This document shows, in pieces, positions 27,243 to 36,929 of a DNA stretch of 64,000 nucleotides; position 1 is the first letter of the stretch; the number at the start of each line of letters is the position of its first letter. The position numbers and the translations under genes are program-made. Source of the stretch: Caulobacter vibrioides OR37 (GTDB lineage Bacteria > Pseudomonadota > Alphaproteobacteria > Caulobacterales > Caulobacteraceae); contig NZ_APMP01000001.1 in NCBI RefSeq assembly GCF_000372645.1, positions 496,001-560,000 on the forward strand, given 5' to 3'. The notes under the pieces were generated by a model. The model was not told where the DNA came from, did no database searches, and worked only from the letters and a program-made list of their open reading frames with translations.

Positions 27243-28646
27243 TCACCAGGTAAAGGTGCCGGCCGATCGGGCGGGCAGTATCGCCTTGAACCGGCGAGCG
27301 CCATCCGAGATCGCGAAGCTGGCAGGCGCCTTGCCGGTGTTCAGCACCAGCAGTACCCGCCCGCCATCGCGGTTCTCGAAGGCCACCGTGCGCAGCTCCC
27401 CGACCTTGGCCGGCGAGCCGATCCGCGTCGCGCCCGGCTTCACGAACCGGCTGGCGTGGCCAAAGGCGTAGTATTCTTGCGTCCGGGTCACGGCGCCGGT
27501 CTGGCTGTTGATCGTCACGACGGGCCGGCAGTCGCCGCAGCCCCCGTTGTGCGGTCCGAACCCTTCATCAAGGGCCAGGTTCCACATCAGGACGCCCCGA
27601 GAGCCGCCGCGCGTCGAGCCGATGATCAGGTTCTCCATCATCCAGGAGAAGCTGTCGTCGAACTTCGGCGCGAACTCGCCGCCGGAGCATTCGGTCAGGA
27701 AGACCTCCTTGTCCGGATGAGCCGCCCGCACCGGTTCCTGAGCCGAAACGTCCCCCTTGTAGCAGTGCCAGGCTACGCCGGTCAGGAAGGCGTTGGCCTT
27801 GGGATCGGCTAGAACGGTCATGGGCTGCTCGGGCTTGTCCCAATTATGGTCCCAGTCGAGGACCTTGGTCGCGATGCCCTCGCGCTGGAACACCGGCGCC
27901 AGGTTCTCGCCGAAGAAGCGCGCGCGGCCCTCGGGCTTCCAGCGCATTCCAGGATAGTTGTCGGGCTCGAAGTCCGGCTCGTTCTGGATGCTGAGATAAT
28001 CGACGGGCACGCCGACCTTGGCCGCGCCCTTGATGTAGCGGCCGAAGAAGTCGGCATAGACCGGATAGGCCTCCGGCTTGAGTTCGCCTTTCACCAGCGA
28101 TCCGGTCGTTTTCATCCAGGCCGGGGCGCTCCAGGGCGAGTGCATGACCTTGAGATCCGGATTGATCTTCAGGGCCGCGCGGACGGTCGGGAAGACGAAC
28201 TGCTCCGGGCGCGCTAGCGAAAAATGCTCCAGCTTCGGATCGGGTGCGCCGTTTGGCGTCTCGTCCAGACTGTAATGGTCCAGCGAGAAGTCCGAGGCGC
28301 CGATCGTGACGCGGGTGAAGCTGAAGCCCAGGCCGCCGTTGGCGCGCCCGAACAGCTCGCGCAGCAGGGCGTCGCGCTGCGCGGGGCTCATCCGGTTCTG
28401 GATCAGCCATGCCGAGGCGTCGGTGATCGCCGCGCCGAAGCCGACGATCGTCTGATGGCGCTCGTTGGGGTCGACCGCGATCAGCGGCAGACCTTCAACG
28501 GCCTTCGCCGAAGCTGGACCAGACGGCGCTCGCGCGGCCATCAACTGGCTCTTGTCGCCGGTCGTCACCCAGGCGCGCAGCTTGGGCGCGGCCGCCGCTG
28601 GAAAGGCGATCGTCAGAGCGGCGACGGCGGTGCAAAGCTTGCGCAT
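27243..28646 (-). CDS. Glycoside hydrolase family 30 (glucosylceramidase / endo-beta-1,6-glucanase like)
   Basis: A 467-residue exported GH30 enzyme. The signal peptide is residues 1-20 (ending FPAAAA). GFGAAITDASAW opens the barrel, the acid/base Glu is in SIQNEPDFEP and the nucleophile Glu in FLTECSGGE; the C-terminal beta domain ends the protein. Family members act on beta-linked glucosides, including beta-1,6-glucan. ATG 28646 overlaps the GH3 stop by one base (TGATG), so the two are cotranscribed. Beta-glucan use is inferred from the locus. Confidence 0.92.
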   Translation of the reverse strand: MRKLCTAVAALTIAFPAAAAPKLRAWVTTGDKSQLMAARAPSGPASAKAVEGLPLIAVDPNERHQTIVGFGAAITDASAWLIQNRMSPAQRDALLRELFGRANGGLGFSFTRVTIGASDFSLDHYSLDETPNGAPDPKLEHFSLARPEQFVFPTVRAALKINPDLKVMHSPWSAPAWMKTTGSLVKGELKPEAYPVYADFFGRYIKGAAKVGVPVDYLSIQNEPDFEPDNYPGMRWKPEGRARFFGENLAPVFQREGIATKVLDWDHNWDKPEQPMTVLADPKANAFLTGVAWHCYKGDVSAQEPVRAAHPDKEVFLTECSGGEFAPKFDDSFSWMMENLIIGSTRGGSRGVLMWNLALDEGFGPHNGGCGDCRPVVTINSQTGAVTRTQEYYAFGHASRFVKPGATRIGSPAKVGELRTVAFENRDGGRVLLVLNTGKAPASFAISDGARRFKAILPARSAGTFTW

Positions 28647-30931
28647 CAGGGCTTCCTCGACCAAGCCTTGAGTTTAGCCTTGCCCGTCAGGACGGGCTCG
28701 CCGGCATTTCGGCCGACAAAGAGCGAATAGCTCCCGGCCGCGATCGACCAGCCGGGTTTGGCGACATCGTAGTCGGCCAGGATTCGAGGCTCGACCGTCA
28801 GCGTGACGCGCTGGGTCTGGCCTGGCGCGAGGTCGACCTTCTGGAAGCCCGCCAGGCGGACCATCGGCTTGCGCTTGCCGGCGGTGACATAGAGCTGGGG
28901 CGTGTCGGCGCCGGCCACCTTGCCAGTGTTGGTGACGTCGAAGCTGACCTTGAGGCCGGCCGCGTCCTCGACCTTGAGGTTCTTGTAGGCGAACGACGTA
29001 TAAGAAAGGCCATAGCCGAACGGATAGAGCGGCTTGAGCTTTTGTTGGGCGTACCAGCGATAGCCGACGGCGGCGCCTTCCACGTACTTCACCGGGAAGC
29101 CCTTGATGCCTGGAACGGTCTGGCCGGCGCGGCGGGCGTCGTCGATAGCGGCCTGTTCGGCGAAGCCCGGAGCGCTGGCGCGGGGCGCTTGGTCGGCGGT
29201 CTTCGGGAAGGTCATGGCCAGGCGGCCCGACGGATTGACCTCGCCGAACAGCAGGCGGGCGATGGCCTGACCGCCGCGCTGACCGGGATACCAGGCCTGC
29301 AGCACCGCGCCGACGCGATCGAGCCACGGCATCAGCACCGGGCCGCCGGTCTCCAGCACCACGACGGCGTTCTTGTTGGCGGCGGCGACCGCGTCGATCA
29401 GAGCGTCTTGATTGTCCGGCAGCGCGATCGAGGGCGCGTCCTGAGCTTCGGTCTGCCAGTGCCGAGCGAAGACGACGGCGACATCGGCGTCCTTGGCGGC
29501 CGCGGCGGCGGCCGCAGGATCCTTGCCGTCGACATACACGACCTGCGCGCCCGGCGCGGCGGCCTTGATCGCTTCCAAGGGCGAGGAAGCGTGCCAGGTG
29601 ACGCGGACGAACGAGGCGGCCTCGCCGCCGTTCAGCGGGATCTCGACCGGCGCGCCGCCGACCGAGCGGACCTGGGACGAACCGCCGCCCGACAGCACGC
29701 CGACATCGGCATGGGCGCCGATCAGCACGATCTTCCTGGCCGTTTTGGCCAGGGGCAGCAGGTTGCGCTCGTTCTGCAGCAGCACCGCGCCGCGCTCGGC
29801 CACGCTTTGCGCGACCTTGGCGTGGGCGTCATAGTCGATCGGCTGGGCGGTGGTCGGCGTCGGATTGTCCATCAGCCCCGAGGTGATCACCCCATGCAGG
29901 ATCCGGCGGACCATGTCGTCGACGCGGGCCTGGCTCACCTCGCCCTTGGCGACGGCGGCCTTCAGGTCGTCGCCGAAGAAGATCTGGGTGTCGAGTTCCT
30001 GGCCAGACTGCTGGTCGAGGCCCGCCAGCGCGGCCTTGACGGTGCTGTGCACCGCGCCCCAGTCGGACATCACGAAGCCCGGATAGTTCCAGTCGCGCTT
30101 GAGCACCTTGTTCAGCAGGACGTCGTTCTGGCAGGCCCAGTCGCCATTGACCTTGTTGTAGGCGCACATGACCGAGGCGGGGTTGCTCTTCTCGATGGCG
30201 ATCTGGAAGGCGAGCAGATCGCTCTCCCGCAGGTCGGCCTCGCCGATCTGGGCGTCCATCACGTGCCGGCCGGTCTCCTGGGCGTTCAAGGCGAAGTGCT
30301 TGATCGTCGAAACGATGTGGTTGGATTGCACGCCCTTGATCTGTTCGCCCGCCATCTCGCCGGCCAGAAGCGGATCCTCGCCAAGATACTCGAAGTTGCG
30401 ACCGGCCCACGGGTCGCGGGTCAGGTTGACGCCGCCGGCCAGCAGGACGTTGAAGGTCTTGGCGCGCGCCTCGGCGCCGATCATCGCTCCGCCCGCATAG
30501 GCCAGTTTCGGCTCGAAGGTCGAAGCCAGCGCCAGGCCCGAAGGCAGAGCGGTGGCGACGTCGCCCTTGCGCTGCTCGACCTGATTGGCGACGCCGAGGC
30601 TGGCGTCGCTTTCGCGCAGGGTCGGGATCTTCAGCCGCGGGACGCCGGGGACATAGCCGGCCGAGGGGATCATGTCGGCGGGCGCGGGCTTGGTGTTGGG
30701 CGGAAAGAGGCCGTGCAGATACTGGATCTTCTCATCCATCGTCATCTGCTTGACCAGCGCATCAGCGCGAGCCCACGCCGGGTCGTTGGCGCGCGGCGCC
30801 AGCGGAGCGCTGTCCTTGGTCGGCATGACCTCGGCGAGCGCGCCCGCGACCGGCGCGAGGGAAAGCAACGCCACGGCGGCGGTGGTCCGGCACAGGATCC
30901 GCAGGGCGGATGAAGGCTGGGCGGTCGTCAT
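28646..30931 (-). CDS. Glycoside hydrolase family 3 beta-glucosidase
   Basis: A 761-residue GH3 enzyme with signal peptide (about residues 1-33, ending GALA). Domain order: N-terminal TIM barrel with RDPWAGRNFEYLGEDPLLAG and the nucleophile Asp in VMSDWGAVHS, the alpha/beta sandwich (VVLETGGPVLMPW, GQRGGQAIARLLFGEVNPSGRL), and a C-terminal fibronectin-III-like domain (FDVTNTGKVAGADTPQLY). It releases terminal beta-glucose in the periplasm. ATG 30931 is chosen because GGAG lies 8 bases upstream and a clean signal peptide follows; upstream in-frame starts also exist. It lies directly after the halogenase-like gene. Confidence 0.94.
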   Translation of the reverse strand: MTTAQPSSALRILCRTTAAVALLSLAPVAGALAEVMPTKDSAPLAPRANDPAWARADALVKQMTMDEKIQYLHGLFPPNTKPAPADMIPSAGYVPGVPRLKIPTLRESDASLGVANQVEQRKGDVATALPSGLALASTFEPKLAYAGGAMIGAEARAKTFNVLLAGGVNLTRDPWAGRNFEYLGEDPLLAGEMAGEQIKGVQSNHIVSTIKHFALNAQETGRHVMDAQIGEADLRESDLLAFQIAIEKSNPASVMCAYNKVNGDWACQNDVLLNKVLKRDWNYPGFVMSDWGAVHSTVKAALAGLDQQSGQELDTQIFFGDDLKAAVAKGEVSQARVDDMVRRILHGVITSGLMDNPTPTTAQPIDYDAHAKVAQSVAERGAVLLQNERNLLPLAKTARKIVLIGAHADVGVLSGGGSSQVRSVGGAPVEIPLNGGEAASFVRVTWHASSPLEAIKAAAPGAQVVYVDGKDPAAAAAAAKDADVAVVFARHWQTEAQDAPSIALPDNQDALIDAVAAANKNAVVVLETGGPVLMPWLDRVGAVLQAWYPGQRGGQAIARLLFGEVNPSGRLAMTFPKTADQAPRASAPGFAEQAAIDDARRAGQTVPGIKGFPVKYVEGAAVGYRWYAQQKLKPLYPFGYGLSYTSFAYKNLKVEDAAGLKVSFDVTNTGKVAGADTPQLYVTAGKRKPMVRLAGFQKVDLAPGQTQRVTLTVEPRILADYDVAKPGWSIAAGSYSLFVGRNAGEPVLTGKAKLKAWSRKP

Positions 30932-30951
30932 GGCGGTACTCCGTGCCATCG

Positions 30952-32484
30952 TCATGGTGTGGGAACTAAGGTCGAGGCGACCGGGGCCGGCGCCGCGCAA
31001 GCGCGGGACACGAACTCGGCGTGGCTGGGCATGACGGCCAGACACCGCCCGATGACCGTCTCGATATTGCCAAGGTGGCGGGCGATCTCTTCGTCCGAAT
31101 GGACTCGGACCAGCGGGTCGTAACCGCGCGGGATCACGCCCTGCCCCAGGAACACCTGAATCCAGCTCTCCTCGGTGAAGAGCTCGTCGTCCTCTCGGAA
31201 AACTCGGCCATTGGCGCGGAAGAGGTCCATCTTCCGCTGCAGCGTCGCGGGGATCTCCATGTCGCGGCAGTGGCGCCAGAAGGCCGTGTCGTCGCGCTCG
31301 GTGGCCTTGTAGTGCAGGATGATGAAGTCGCGGACGCGCTCGTATTCGAAGTCGGTCTGGCGATTGAACTCATCGATCGTCGCCTGGTCGAAGCCGGCGT
31401 CCGGCAACAGACGGACCAGGCGGATCACCGACGACTGGATCAGGTGCAGGCTGGTCGACTCCAGAGGCTCCATGAAGCCGGCGGCCAAGCCGACGGCCAC
31501 GCAGTTCTTGTTCCAGATCTTCTTGCGCTTGCCGGTCGTGAAGCGGATCCGCAGCGGGTCAGCCCGCTGGGCGCCGTCCAGGTTCGACAGCAGGACGCGC
31601 TCGGCCTCGTCGTCGTCGATGAAGCGGCTGCAATAGACATGGCCGTTGCCGGTGCGGTGCTGCAGCGGAATGCGCCATTGCCAGCCGGCGTCGTGCGCGG
31701 TCGAGCGGGTATAGGGCGTGAAGTGCTCCGAGCGCTCGGACGGCACGGCGATGGCCCGATCGCAGGGCAGCCAGTGCGTCCAGTCCTCGTAGCCGGTCTT
31801 GAGCGCCTGTTCGATGATCAGGCCCCGGAACCCGGAGCAGTCGATGAAGAGGTCGGCGGCGACCGTCTCGCCGTCGTCCAGCGTGACCGACTGGACGAAG
31901 CCGTCGGCGGGGCGCAGCGTCACCTCGACGATCTTGCCCTCGCGCCGCTTGACCCCGCGCGCCTGGGCGTAGGTCGACAGGTGCTTGGCGTAGAGGCCGG
32001 CGTCGAAATGGAAGGCGTGGGCGATATGGCCGATCGGCGACTCGCTCATGTCGGCCCTCGCGCGCATGAACTTGTCGCTCAGCGCCATGGCGTTGTTGAT
32101 CGCCAGGTTATCGAAGGGCGGCGCGCGGCCCAGCTCCCGCATCCGGAGCCAGTACTGGTGGGCGCGCAGCCAACCCAAGTCCTGGCCGATCACGCCAAAG
32201 CCGTGCAGATAGCTCTCGCCCTTGCGCCACCAGTCGCGGAACTGGATGCCCAGCTTGAAGGACCCCTGCGTCTTGCGCAGGAAATCGTCCTCCTCGAGCC
32301 CGAGCAGCTCGTTGAACTTCTTGATGGCGGGAATGGTCGCTTCGCCGACCCCGATCGTGCCGATCTGGTCGGACTCGACGAGGACGATGTCGTAGAGGCC
32401 CTGGAAAAGACGCGAGCACAGCGCCGCGGTCATCCAGCCAGCCGACCCGCCGCCGGCGATCAATATTGTCTTGAGCGGCTGCAC
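30952..32484 (-). CDS. Tryptophan-halogenase-family flavoprotein
   Basis: A 510-residue FAD-dependent halogenase-family protein. The dinucleotide motif is AGGGSAGWMTA, GEATIPAIKKF and GSFKLGIQF hold the Lys region, WQWRIP is the WxWxIP signature, and PLESTSLHLI holds the Glu. All residues expected for halogenation chemistry are in place by pattern. It sits between a TonB receptor and glycoside hydrolases, an arrangement repeated in Caulobacter and Xanthomonas-type sugar loci, where its role is unknown; a halogenated natural product is not suggested by the neighbours. Confidence 0.93.
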   Translation of the reverse strand: MQPLKTILIAGGGSAGWMTAALCSRLFQGLYDIVLVESDQIGTIGVGEATIPAIKKFNELLGLEEDDFLRKTQGSFKLGIQFRDWWRKGESYLHGFGVIGQDLGWLRAHQYWLRMRELGRAPPFDNLAINNAMALSDKFMRARADMSESPIGHIAHAFHFDAGLYAKHLSTYAQARGVKRREGKIVEVTLRPADGFVQSVTLDDGETVAADLFIDCSGFRGLIIEQALKTGYEDWTHWLPCDRAIAVPSERSEHFTPYTRSTAHDAGWQWRIPLQHRTGNGHVYCSRFIDDDEAERVLLSNLDGAQRADPLRIRFTTGKRKKIWNKNCVAVGLAAGFMEPLESTSLHLIQSSVIRLVRLLPDAGFDQATIDEFNRQTDFEYERVRDFIILHYKATERDDTAFWRHCRDMEIPATLQRKMDLFRANGRVFREDDELFTEESWIQVFLGQGVIPRGYDPLVRVHSDEEIARHLGNIETVIGRCLAVMPSHAEFVSRACAAPAPVASTLVPTP

Positions 32485-32510
32485 GCCCGCCTCCCGTCTT
32501 GGTCAAAGGT

Positions 32511-32536
32511 CGGGGCCGCTGATAAGCGCGGCCCCG
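32511..32536. terminator. Intercistronic hairpin after the TonB receptor gene
   Basis: CGGGGCCGC (32511-32519) pairs perfectly with GCGGCCCCG (32528-32536), with an 8-base loop and no T-run. It lies between the receptor gene and the halogenase gene of one operon and may attenuate or protect the receptor mRNA. Confidence 0.5.
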
Positions 32537-32601
32537 CCTCCGATGGTTCTCGCTGTCGAGCACGGCGCCAAGGGGGGGACGACGAGCGCTCGACCTAACG
32601 C

Positions 32602-35457
32602 CTAGAACCGATAGTTCACGCCGAACAGGATCTGGCGGCCGTACTTCTCGTAGGTCTCCGGCAGCGAGCCGCCGTTGCTGGTCTTGGTCCCGCCATCGTC
32701 GAGACCCAGACGGGTGCGGTACGGCGAGTCCGTCAGGTTGTTGACCTGCAGCAGAAGGCCAAGGTTCTCCAGCGGCCCGTCCTGGAAGGTGTAGCCGATC
32801 TGGGCGTCGACCTGTTTGTCGGCCAGGATCTCGGTGAAGCCGCGCGTCGCGAACAGTTGCACCACCTCGCCCTTGAAGGCCGAGCGGTAGCGCTGGCTGA
32901 TCCGCGCCTGGAAGCCGCCGCGCTCGTAGTAGCCGGTGAGGTTGTAGACCGTGCCCGACAGGCCCGGGATGCGGACTTTCTGCTTGGGATCGGTGCTGGT
33001 CGTCGGGTTCAGGTTCGACTTGGTCAGCGACAGGCTGCCCTGGACGCCAAAGCCCTTCACCACGTCGGCGAACTGGCCGAAGTCGAGCGCGCCGCTGAAC
33101 TCCAGGCCCTTGACCACGCCGCCGTTGCCGTTGGCCGGCAGGGTGATCTGGCCGATGTTGTTGATCGTCGTGCCAGCCGGGATGTTCGCGCCCGGCGGCA
33201 GCGGAATGCCGGTGAAGTCGAACGTGCCCGACTGCTGATAGATGTAGGTGTCGAGCTTCTTGTAGAAGCCAGCCACCGACAGGTAGGTCGCCGGGCTCAC
33301 GTACCACTCGTAGGCCAGGTCGGCGGCCTTGGCCATCCACGGCTTCAGGTGCGGGTTGCCGCCCGAGGCCGACCACGGATTGACCGTCGTGCCGGGGCCG
33401 CAGGGCTGGCTGGAACACACCAGGCTGTTGAAGCCTGGCGTCACGTTGGCGCGCATGTCGTCCATCCGCGGACGCGCCATGGTCTTGGACAGGGCGAAGC
33501 GGATGCGATGGCCGCCGCCCAGGTCGTAGATCAGGTTCATGCTAGGCAGGACATCGGTATAGTCCTCCTTGGCGTTGATCTTGGTCGGGACGATCGGCTG
33601 CCCCGGGGCCAGACCGTTGATCACAACCCCGCTGGACTCCTGCTTCTGCTTGACCACTTGGACGCCGACATTGCCGCGTAGGGCGCCGCTCTGGAAATTG
33701 GCCTTGGCGAAGAAGGTGGTCACCTCTTCGGTAATGTCCCAGTTCTTGTCGTAGTAGTTGGCGTCGAGAATGGGCGAAGCGTTGTAATACTTCTTCCAGA
33801 CGTCGCCGATCTTGACCGAAAGGACGTTGCCAAAGCCCGCGAAGCCCAGATTGGTCGGCGAGGTCAGGTCGGCCGCGTCGACATAGACCTGCTGGCGGCC
33901 GTTCTTCAGGAACAGGTCGTTGTCCGAGACGGTCTTGCCCTTGTCGCGCTTGGTGTAGTTCACGCCACCCGACACTTGGGTGACGAAGCCGTCTAGATCG
34001 TGTTCGAGCCGAACGTCGACGGCGGTGACGTCTTCCTTGACGTGCGGAAAGCGGATCGCGCCGTCGTGGCCCCAGCCGCCCCACGGGGCGCGGTCGCCCA
34101 GCGTGACCTTGCTCGCGTCGGCATAGTTCAGGCCCTCGTGATATTGCGAGAAGCCGTCGTCGGCGACCTTGAAGCCGATGGTGTCATAGGTGCGACCGAC
34201 GTCCGGCGTGCTCCCGGTGACCCCACCCACGCCGCGACCGTAGCCGGCGTAGGTCTCCATGATCTGTTCTTTTCGCTTGTTCGACGAATAGGACAGATCG
34301 GCGACCAGACGCGTGCTTTCGGTGATCTGGAACTCGTTGTTCAGGCCGGCGGAGAACAACTGGTCCTGGCGAGTGTTGTAGTCATTGCGCAGTTGCAGGA
34401 CGCCGTTATTGAGCGTCCCGCCCGAAGCAAACTTCGAGCCGCCAATTGTATCCGTGGTCACGCCCGAGAAGGTGGCGTTGTCGGCGTAGGGATTCGAGAA
34501 CCACTGAGCCCCGCGCGTCGTCTCCTTCTGCTTGAAGGTCGAGTAGTACATGTCGAGCGTGGAGTGGATCCGGTCGTTCGGCTTGTATTCGAAGATGCCG
34601 ATCACCGCGTCGCGCTTGTTGTTCCGCGAGGTGGCGAAGATTTCCTGGCCGTTCAGCATCAGAGCGCCGTCGGCGCTGTCGGGCGAAGTGGACTCGGGCG
34701 GGAACGCCTCGTAGCCATAGGCCTTGTAGTGCTTCACCTGCGAGGGCGAATCCAGGTGCGCGTAACCCAGCGCGACGCCGATCGTATCGTCGGCGAACTG
34801 GTTGATGTAGCTGACGCTGAAACGGCCGCCGGTGTTGCGGGAGTCTTCGTTCAGCTTCTTGCCCGAAGTCTTTTCACCCCGCAGATTCACGGCGAGGGCG
34901 CGCTTGCCGTATTCCAGCGGACGCACGGTGCGCAGGTCGGCGGTGCCCGACAGGCCCATGCCCGAGACCTGGGCGTCGGGCGTCTTGTAGATCACGACGC
35001 TGGACAGCAGCTCCGACGGATACTGGTCGAACTCGACGGCGCGGTTGTCGCCGGAGCTGGCCTGTTGGCGACCGTTCAGAAGCGTGGTCGTGAAGTCCGG
35101 CGCCAGGCCCCGGATCGAGATGACCTGGGCGCGGCCGTTGACCCGCTGGGCGGCCAAGCCGGGAAGACGCGCGATCGACTCGGCGATCGAGACGTCGGGC
35201 AGCTTGCCGATGTCCTCGGCCGAGACGGCCTCGACGATCGAGGTCTCGTTCTTCTTGATGTTGATCGAGTTCTGGATGCTGGCCCGGATGCCGGTCACGA
35301 CCACGGCCTCGACCGTGTCATCGTCGGCTTTCGGCGCCGGGGCGGTCGTTTGCGCCGAGACCGGCCCCGCGATCACCAGGGTGATGGCGGCCGCCGAGGC
35401 GGTTGCGTAAAGTGTGCGGATGGACGCTGGCGCGCCGCGCGTCATGCGGTTTCGCAT
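32602..35457 (-). CDS. TonB-dependent receptor, Xanthomonas/Caulobacter subfamily
   Basis: A 951-residue receptor of the large sugar-linked subfamily. A signal peptide (ending AGPVSAQ), TonB-box-like VEAVVVTGIRASIQNS, and the plug signature ETSIVEAVSAEDIGKLPD and SIAESIARLPGLAAQ are typical, and the barrel ends ILFGVNYRF. ATG 35457 is chosen (GGGGAG upstream, signal peptide follows), so the tandem palindromic operators fall in its leader. It should import glucan fragments for the GH3 and GH30 enzymes downstream. Confidence 0.95.
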   Translation of the reverse strand: MRNRMTRGAPASIRTLYATASAAAITLVIAGPVSAQTTAPAPKADDDTVEAVVVTGIRASIQNSINIKKNETSIVEAVSAEDIGKLPDVSIAESIARLPGLAAQRVNGRAQVISIRGLAPDFTTTLLNGRQQASSGDNRAVEFDQYPSELLSSVVIYKTPDAQVSGMGLSGTADLRTVRPLEYGKRALAVNLRGEKTSGKKLNEDSRNTGGRFSVSYINQFADDTIGVALGYAHLDSPSQVKHYKAYGYEAFPPESTSPDSADGALMLNGQEIFATSRNNKRDAVIGIFEYKPNDRIHSTLDMYYSTFKQKETTRGAQWFSNPYADNATFSGVTTDTIGGSKFASGGTLNNGVLQLRNDYNTRQDQLFSAGLNNEFQITESTRLVADLSYSSNKRKEQIMETYAGYGRGVGGVTGSTPDVGRTYDTIGFKVADDGFSQYHEGLNYADASKVTLGDRAPWGGWGHDGAIRFPHVKEDVTAVDVRLEHDLDGFVTQVSGGVNYTKRDKGKTVSDNDLFLKNGRQQVYVDAADLTSPTNLGFAGFGNVLSVKIGDVWKKYYNASPILDANYYDKNWDITEEVTTFFAKANFQSGALRGNVGVQVVKQKQESSGVVINGLAPGQPIVPTKINAKEDYTDVLPSMNLIYDLGGGHRIRFALSKTMARPRMDDMRANVTPGFNSLVCSSQPCGPGTTVNPWSASGGNPHLKPWMAKAADLAYEWYVSPATYLSVAGFYKKLDTYIYQQSGTFDFTGIPLPPGANIPAGTTINNIGQITLPANGNGGVVKGLEFSGALDFGQFADVVKGFGVQGSLSLTKSNLNPTTSTDPKQKVRIPGLSGTVYNLTGYYERGGFQARISQRYRSAFKGEVVQLFATRGFTEILADKQVDAQIGYTFQDGPLENLGLLLQVNNLTDSPYRTRLGLDDGGTKTSNGGSLPETYEKYGRQILFGVNYRF

Positions 35458-35527
35458 AAGCTCTCCCCTCTGAACTCGCCCCGCGCGGGCGATTCTCTCG
35501 TTCTTGTCTCGCGGCCGAGCATGGCCG

Positions 35528-35555
35528 TGGAAGCGCTTCCATGGAAGCGCTTCCA
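35528..35555. promoter_or_regulatory. Tandem perfect LacI-type operators
   Basis: The perfect 14-bp palindrome TGGAAGCGCTTCCA occurs twice back to back (35528-35541 and 35542-35555), 71 bases upstream of the receptor start and downstream of the LacI gene. It has the central CG and form of LacI-family boxes and resembles CelR-type operators of beta-glucan systems. Confidence 0.85.
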
Positions 35556-35613
35556 ATTGGCAGTGACGCGACAACGTTGTCAAGGCTGAAACAAAATCGG
35601 CGGCAGGGGAAAA

Positions 35614-36654
35614 CTAGGTCGCGGCGGTCGTTTGCCGGGACACCACGGCGTGCTCCAGTTGGTGGAACACGGGCTCGGGAGCGATGTCGACACCCGTCAA
35701 GCGGGCGACCAGAAGCTCGACGGCGCGCTGGCCCAGAACCTTCACGGGTTGGTGCACCGTGGTCAATGGCGGCCAAACAATGGCCGCCACGGGCGCGTCA
35801 TCGAAGCCGGTGATCGACAGGTCCTTGGGAATGCTCAGTCCCCGCGCGTGCGCCGCCGACAAGGCGCCGGCGGCCATGTCGTCATTGGCGCAGACCAGGG
35901 CGGTTGGTCCCAGGGGATGATCCAGAAGCCCGGGGGCAAGATGGGTCCCCGAGCGGAAGGTGAAGTCACCGCGCACCATCGCGTAATCGCCCTCCCCCAG
36001 CCCCTGCTCGGCCAGGGCGCGCTGGAACCCCTTCAGACGCAGATCGGCCGACAGGTGCCCCTCCAGTCCGGCGATGAAACCAAATCGGCGATGACCCAGA
36101 CGCAGGAGTTCGCGAGCCAGATCATAGCCGCCCGCCTCGTCATCGACGCCGACCCCATCGAACCGGTTTTTGGCCGGACCGCCCGGCGACACCGTCACGA
36201 CCTTGCAGCCCTGGGCCAGAACGGCCTCGATCAGGGCCACATCGTCGCTATAGGGCGGAGATAGGATCAGGCCGTCGCAGCGCTGGGTGGTGATCAACTC
36301 AAGGACGCGCTTATGGCAGTCCGGCGTCTGGTTTGGGACGTTCTGAACCAGCACCTGATAACCCAAGGCCAGGCATCCGCGCAGAGCGCCCAGTTCGAGC
36401 GCGGACTCGTAGTACGAGTTGGGATCGTTCTCGGGGTCCGAGGCGAAGACGAAAGCCAGCAGCCGACTGGAACCGCCCGCCAAGCCGCGAGCCTGGGGAT
36501 TGACCTTGTAATCCAGCGCCTCGACGGCCCGCATAACGCGCGAGCGCACCTCATCGCGAACATTGGGGCCGCCATTCAGCACCCGGGACACGGTCACGCG
36601 CGCCACGCCCGACAGACGGGCCACATCGTCGATGGTCGGTCTCCTGGTGGTCAA
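35614..36654 (-). CDS. LacI-family transcriptional regulator
   Basis: A 346-residue LacI regulator. The HTH RPTIDDVARLSGVARVTVSRVLNG is followed by the hinge helix (ARGLAGG) and a periplasmic-binding-protein-like effector domain (ITGFDDAPVAAIVWPPLTTV). A TTG start at 36654 is chosen because GAGGGAG lies upstream and it sets the usual short N-terminus; the frame is open to 36834 with an implausible extension. It very likely binds the tandem palindromes that follow and controls the glucan locus. The effector is unknown. Confidence 0.9.
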   Translation of the reverse strand: MTTRRPTIDDVARLSGVARVTVSRVLNGGPNVRDEVRSRVMRAVEALDYKVNPQARGLAGGSSRLLAFVFASDPENDPNSYYESALELGALRGCLALGYQVLVQNVPNQTPDCHKRVLELITTQRCDGLILSPPYSDDVALIEAVLAQGCKVVTVSPGGPAKNRFDGVGVDDEAGGYDLARELLRLGHRRFGFIAGLEGHLSADLRLKGFQRALAEQGLGEGDYAMVRGDFTFRSGTHLAPGLLDHPLGPTALVCANDDMAAGALSAAHARGLSIPKDLSITGFDDAPVAAIVWPPLTTVHQPVKVLGQRAVELLVARLTGVDIAPEPVFHQLEHAVVSRQTTAAT

Positions 36655-36857
36655 ACGCAACTCCCTCGAAAGGCCGGGAAGATGGTCAGGAATTTTCCGC
36701 GGCACAAGCCAGCTTGGCCCGATGCCGGCCCAAGGCGACGCCTGCCTCGTGGGCTCGCAGGCCAGTGCTAGAGACGACGCGGAACTGGACATTTGGCGGC
36801 CGCGATTGAGCGGGCGAAGCCGCTTCAGCTCCATTTGACGGATGCGATCAACCTAGA

Positions 36858-36878
36858 TGCAAATGATATTGACTCGCA
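36858..36878. promoter_or_regulatory. Fur-box-like site upstream of the iron-uptake receptor
   Basis: A 21-bp imperfect dyad begins TGCAAATGA and ends GACTCGCA, reading TGC(A/G)A(A/G)T from both sides. This is the form of alphaproteobacterial Fur boxes. It lies 52 bases before the receptor start and contains a TTGACT that could be the -35 element. Confidence 0.5.
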
Positions 36879-36929
36879 TACTCAACACAAAGTAAGCGCC
36901 TAACCGTTCTTTCAAGCGGGGTTCCGGGC

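Noticed and set aside
29042..30913. 623-residue open frame antisense to the GH3 gene
   Set aside because: Gly/Asp/Arg/His-rich shadow of a high-GC gene without any recognisable domain.
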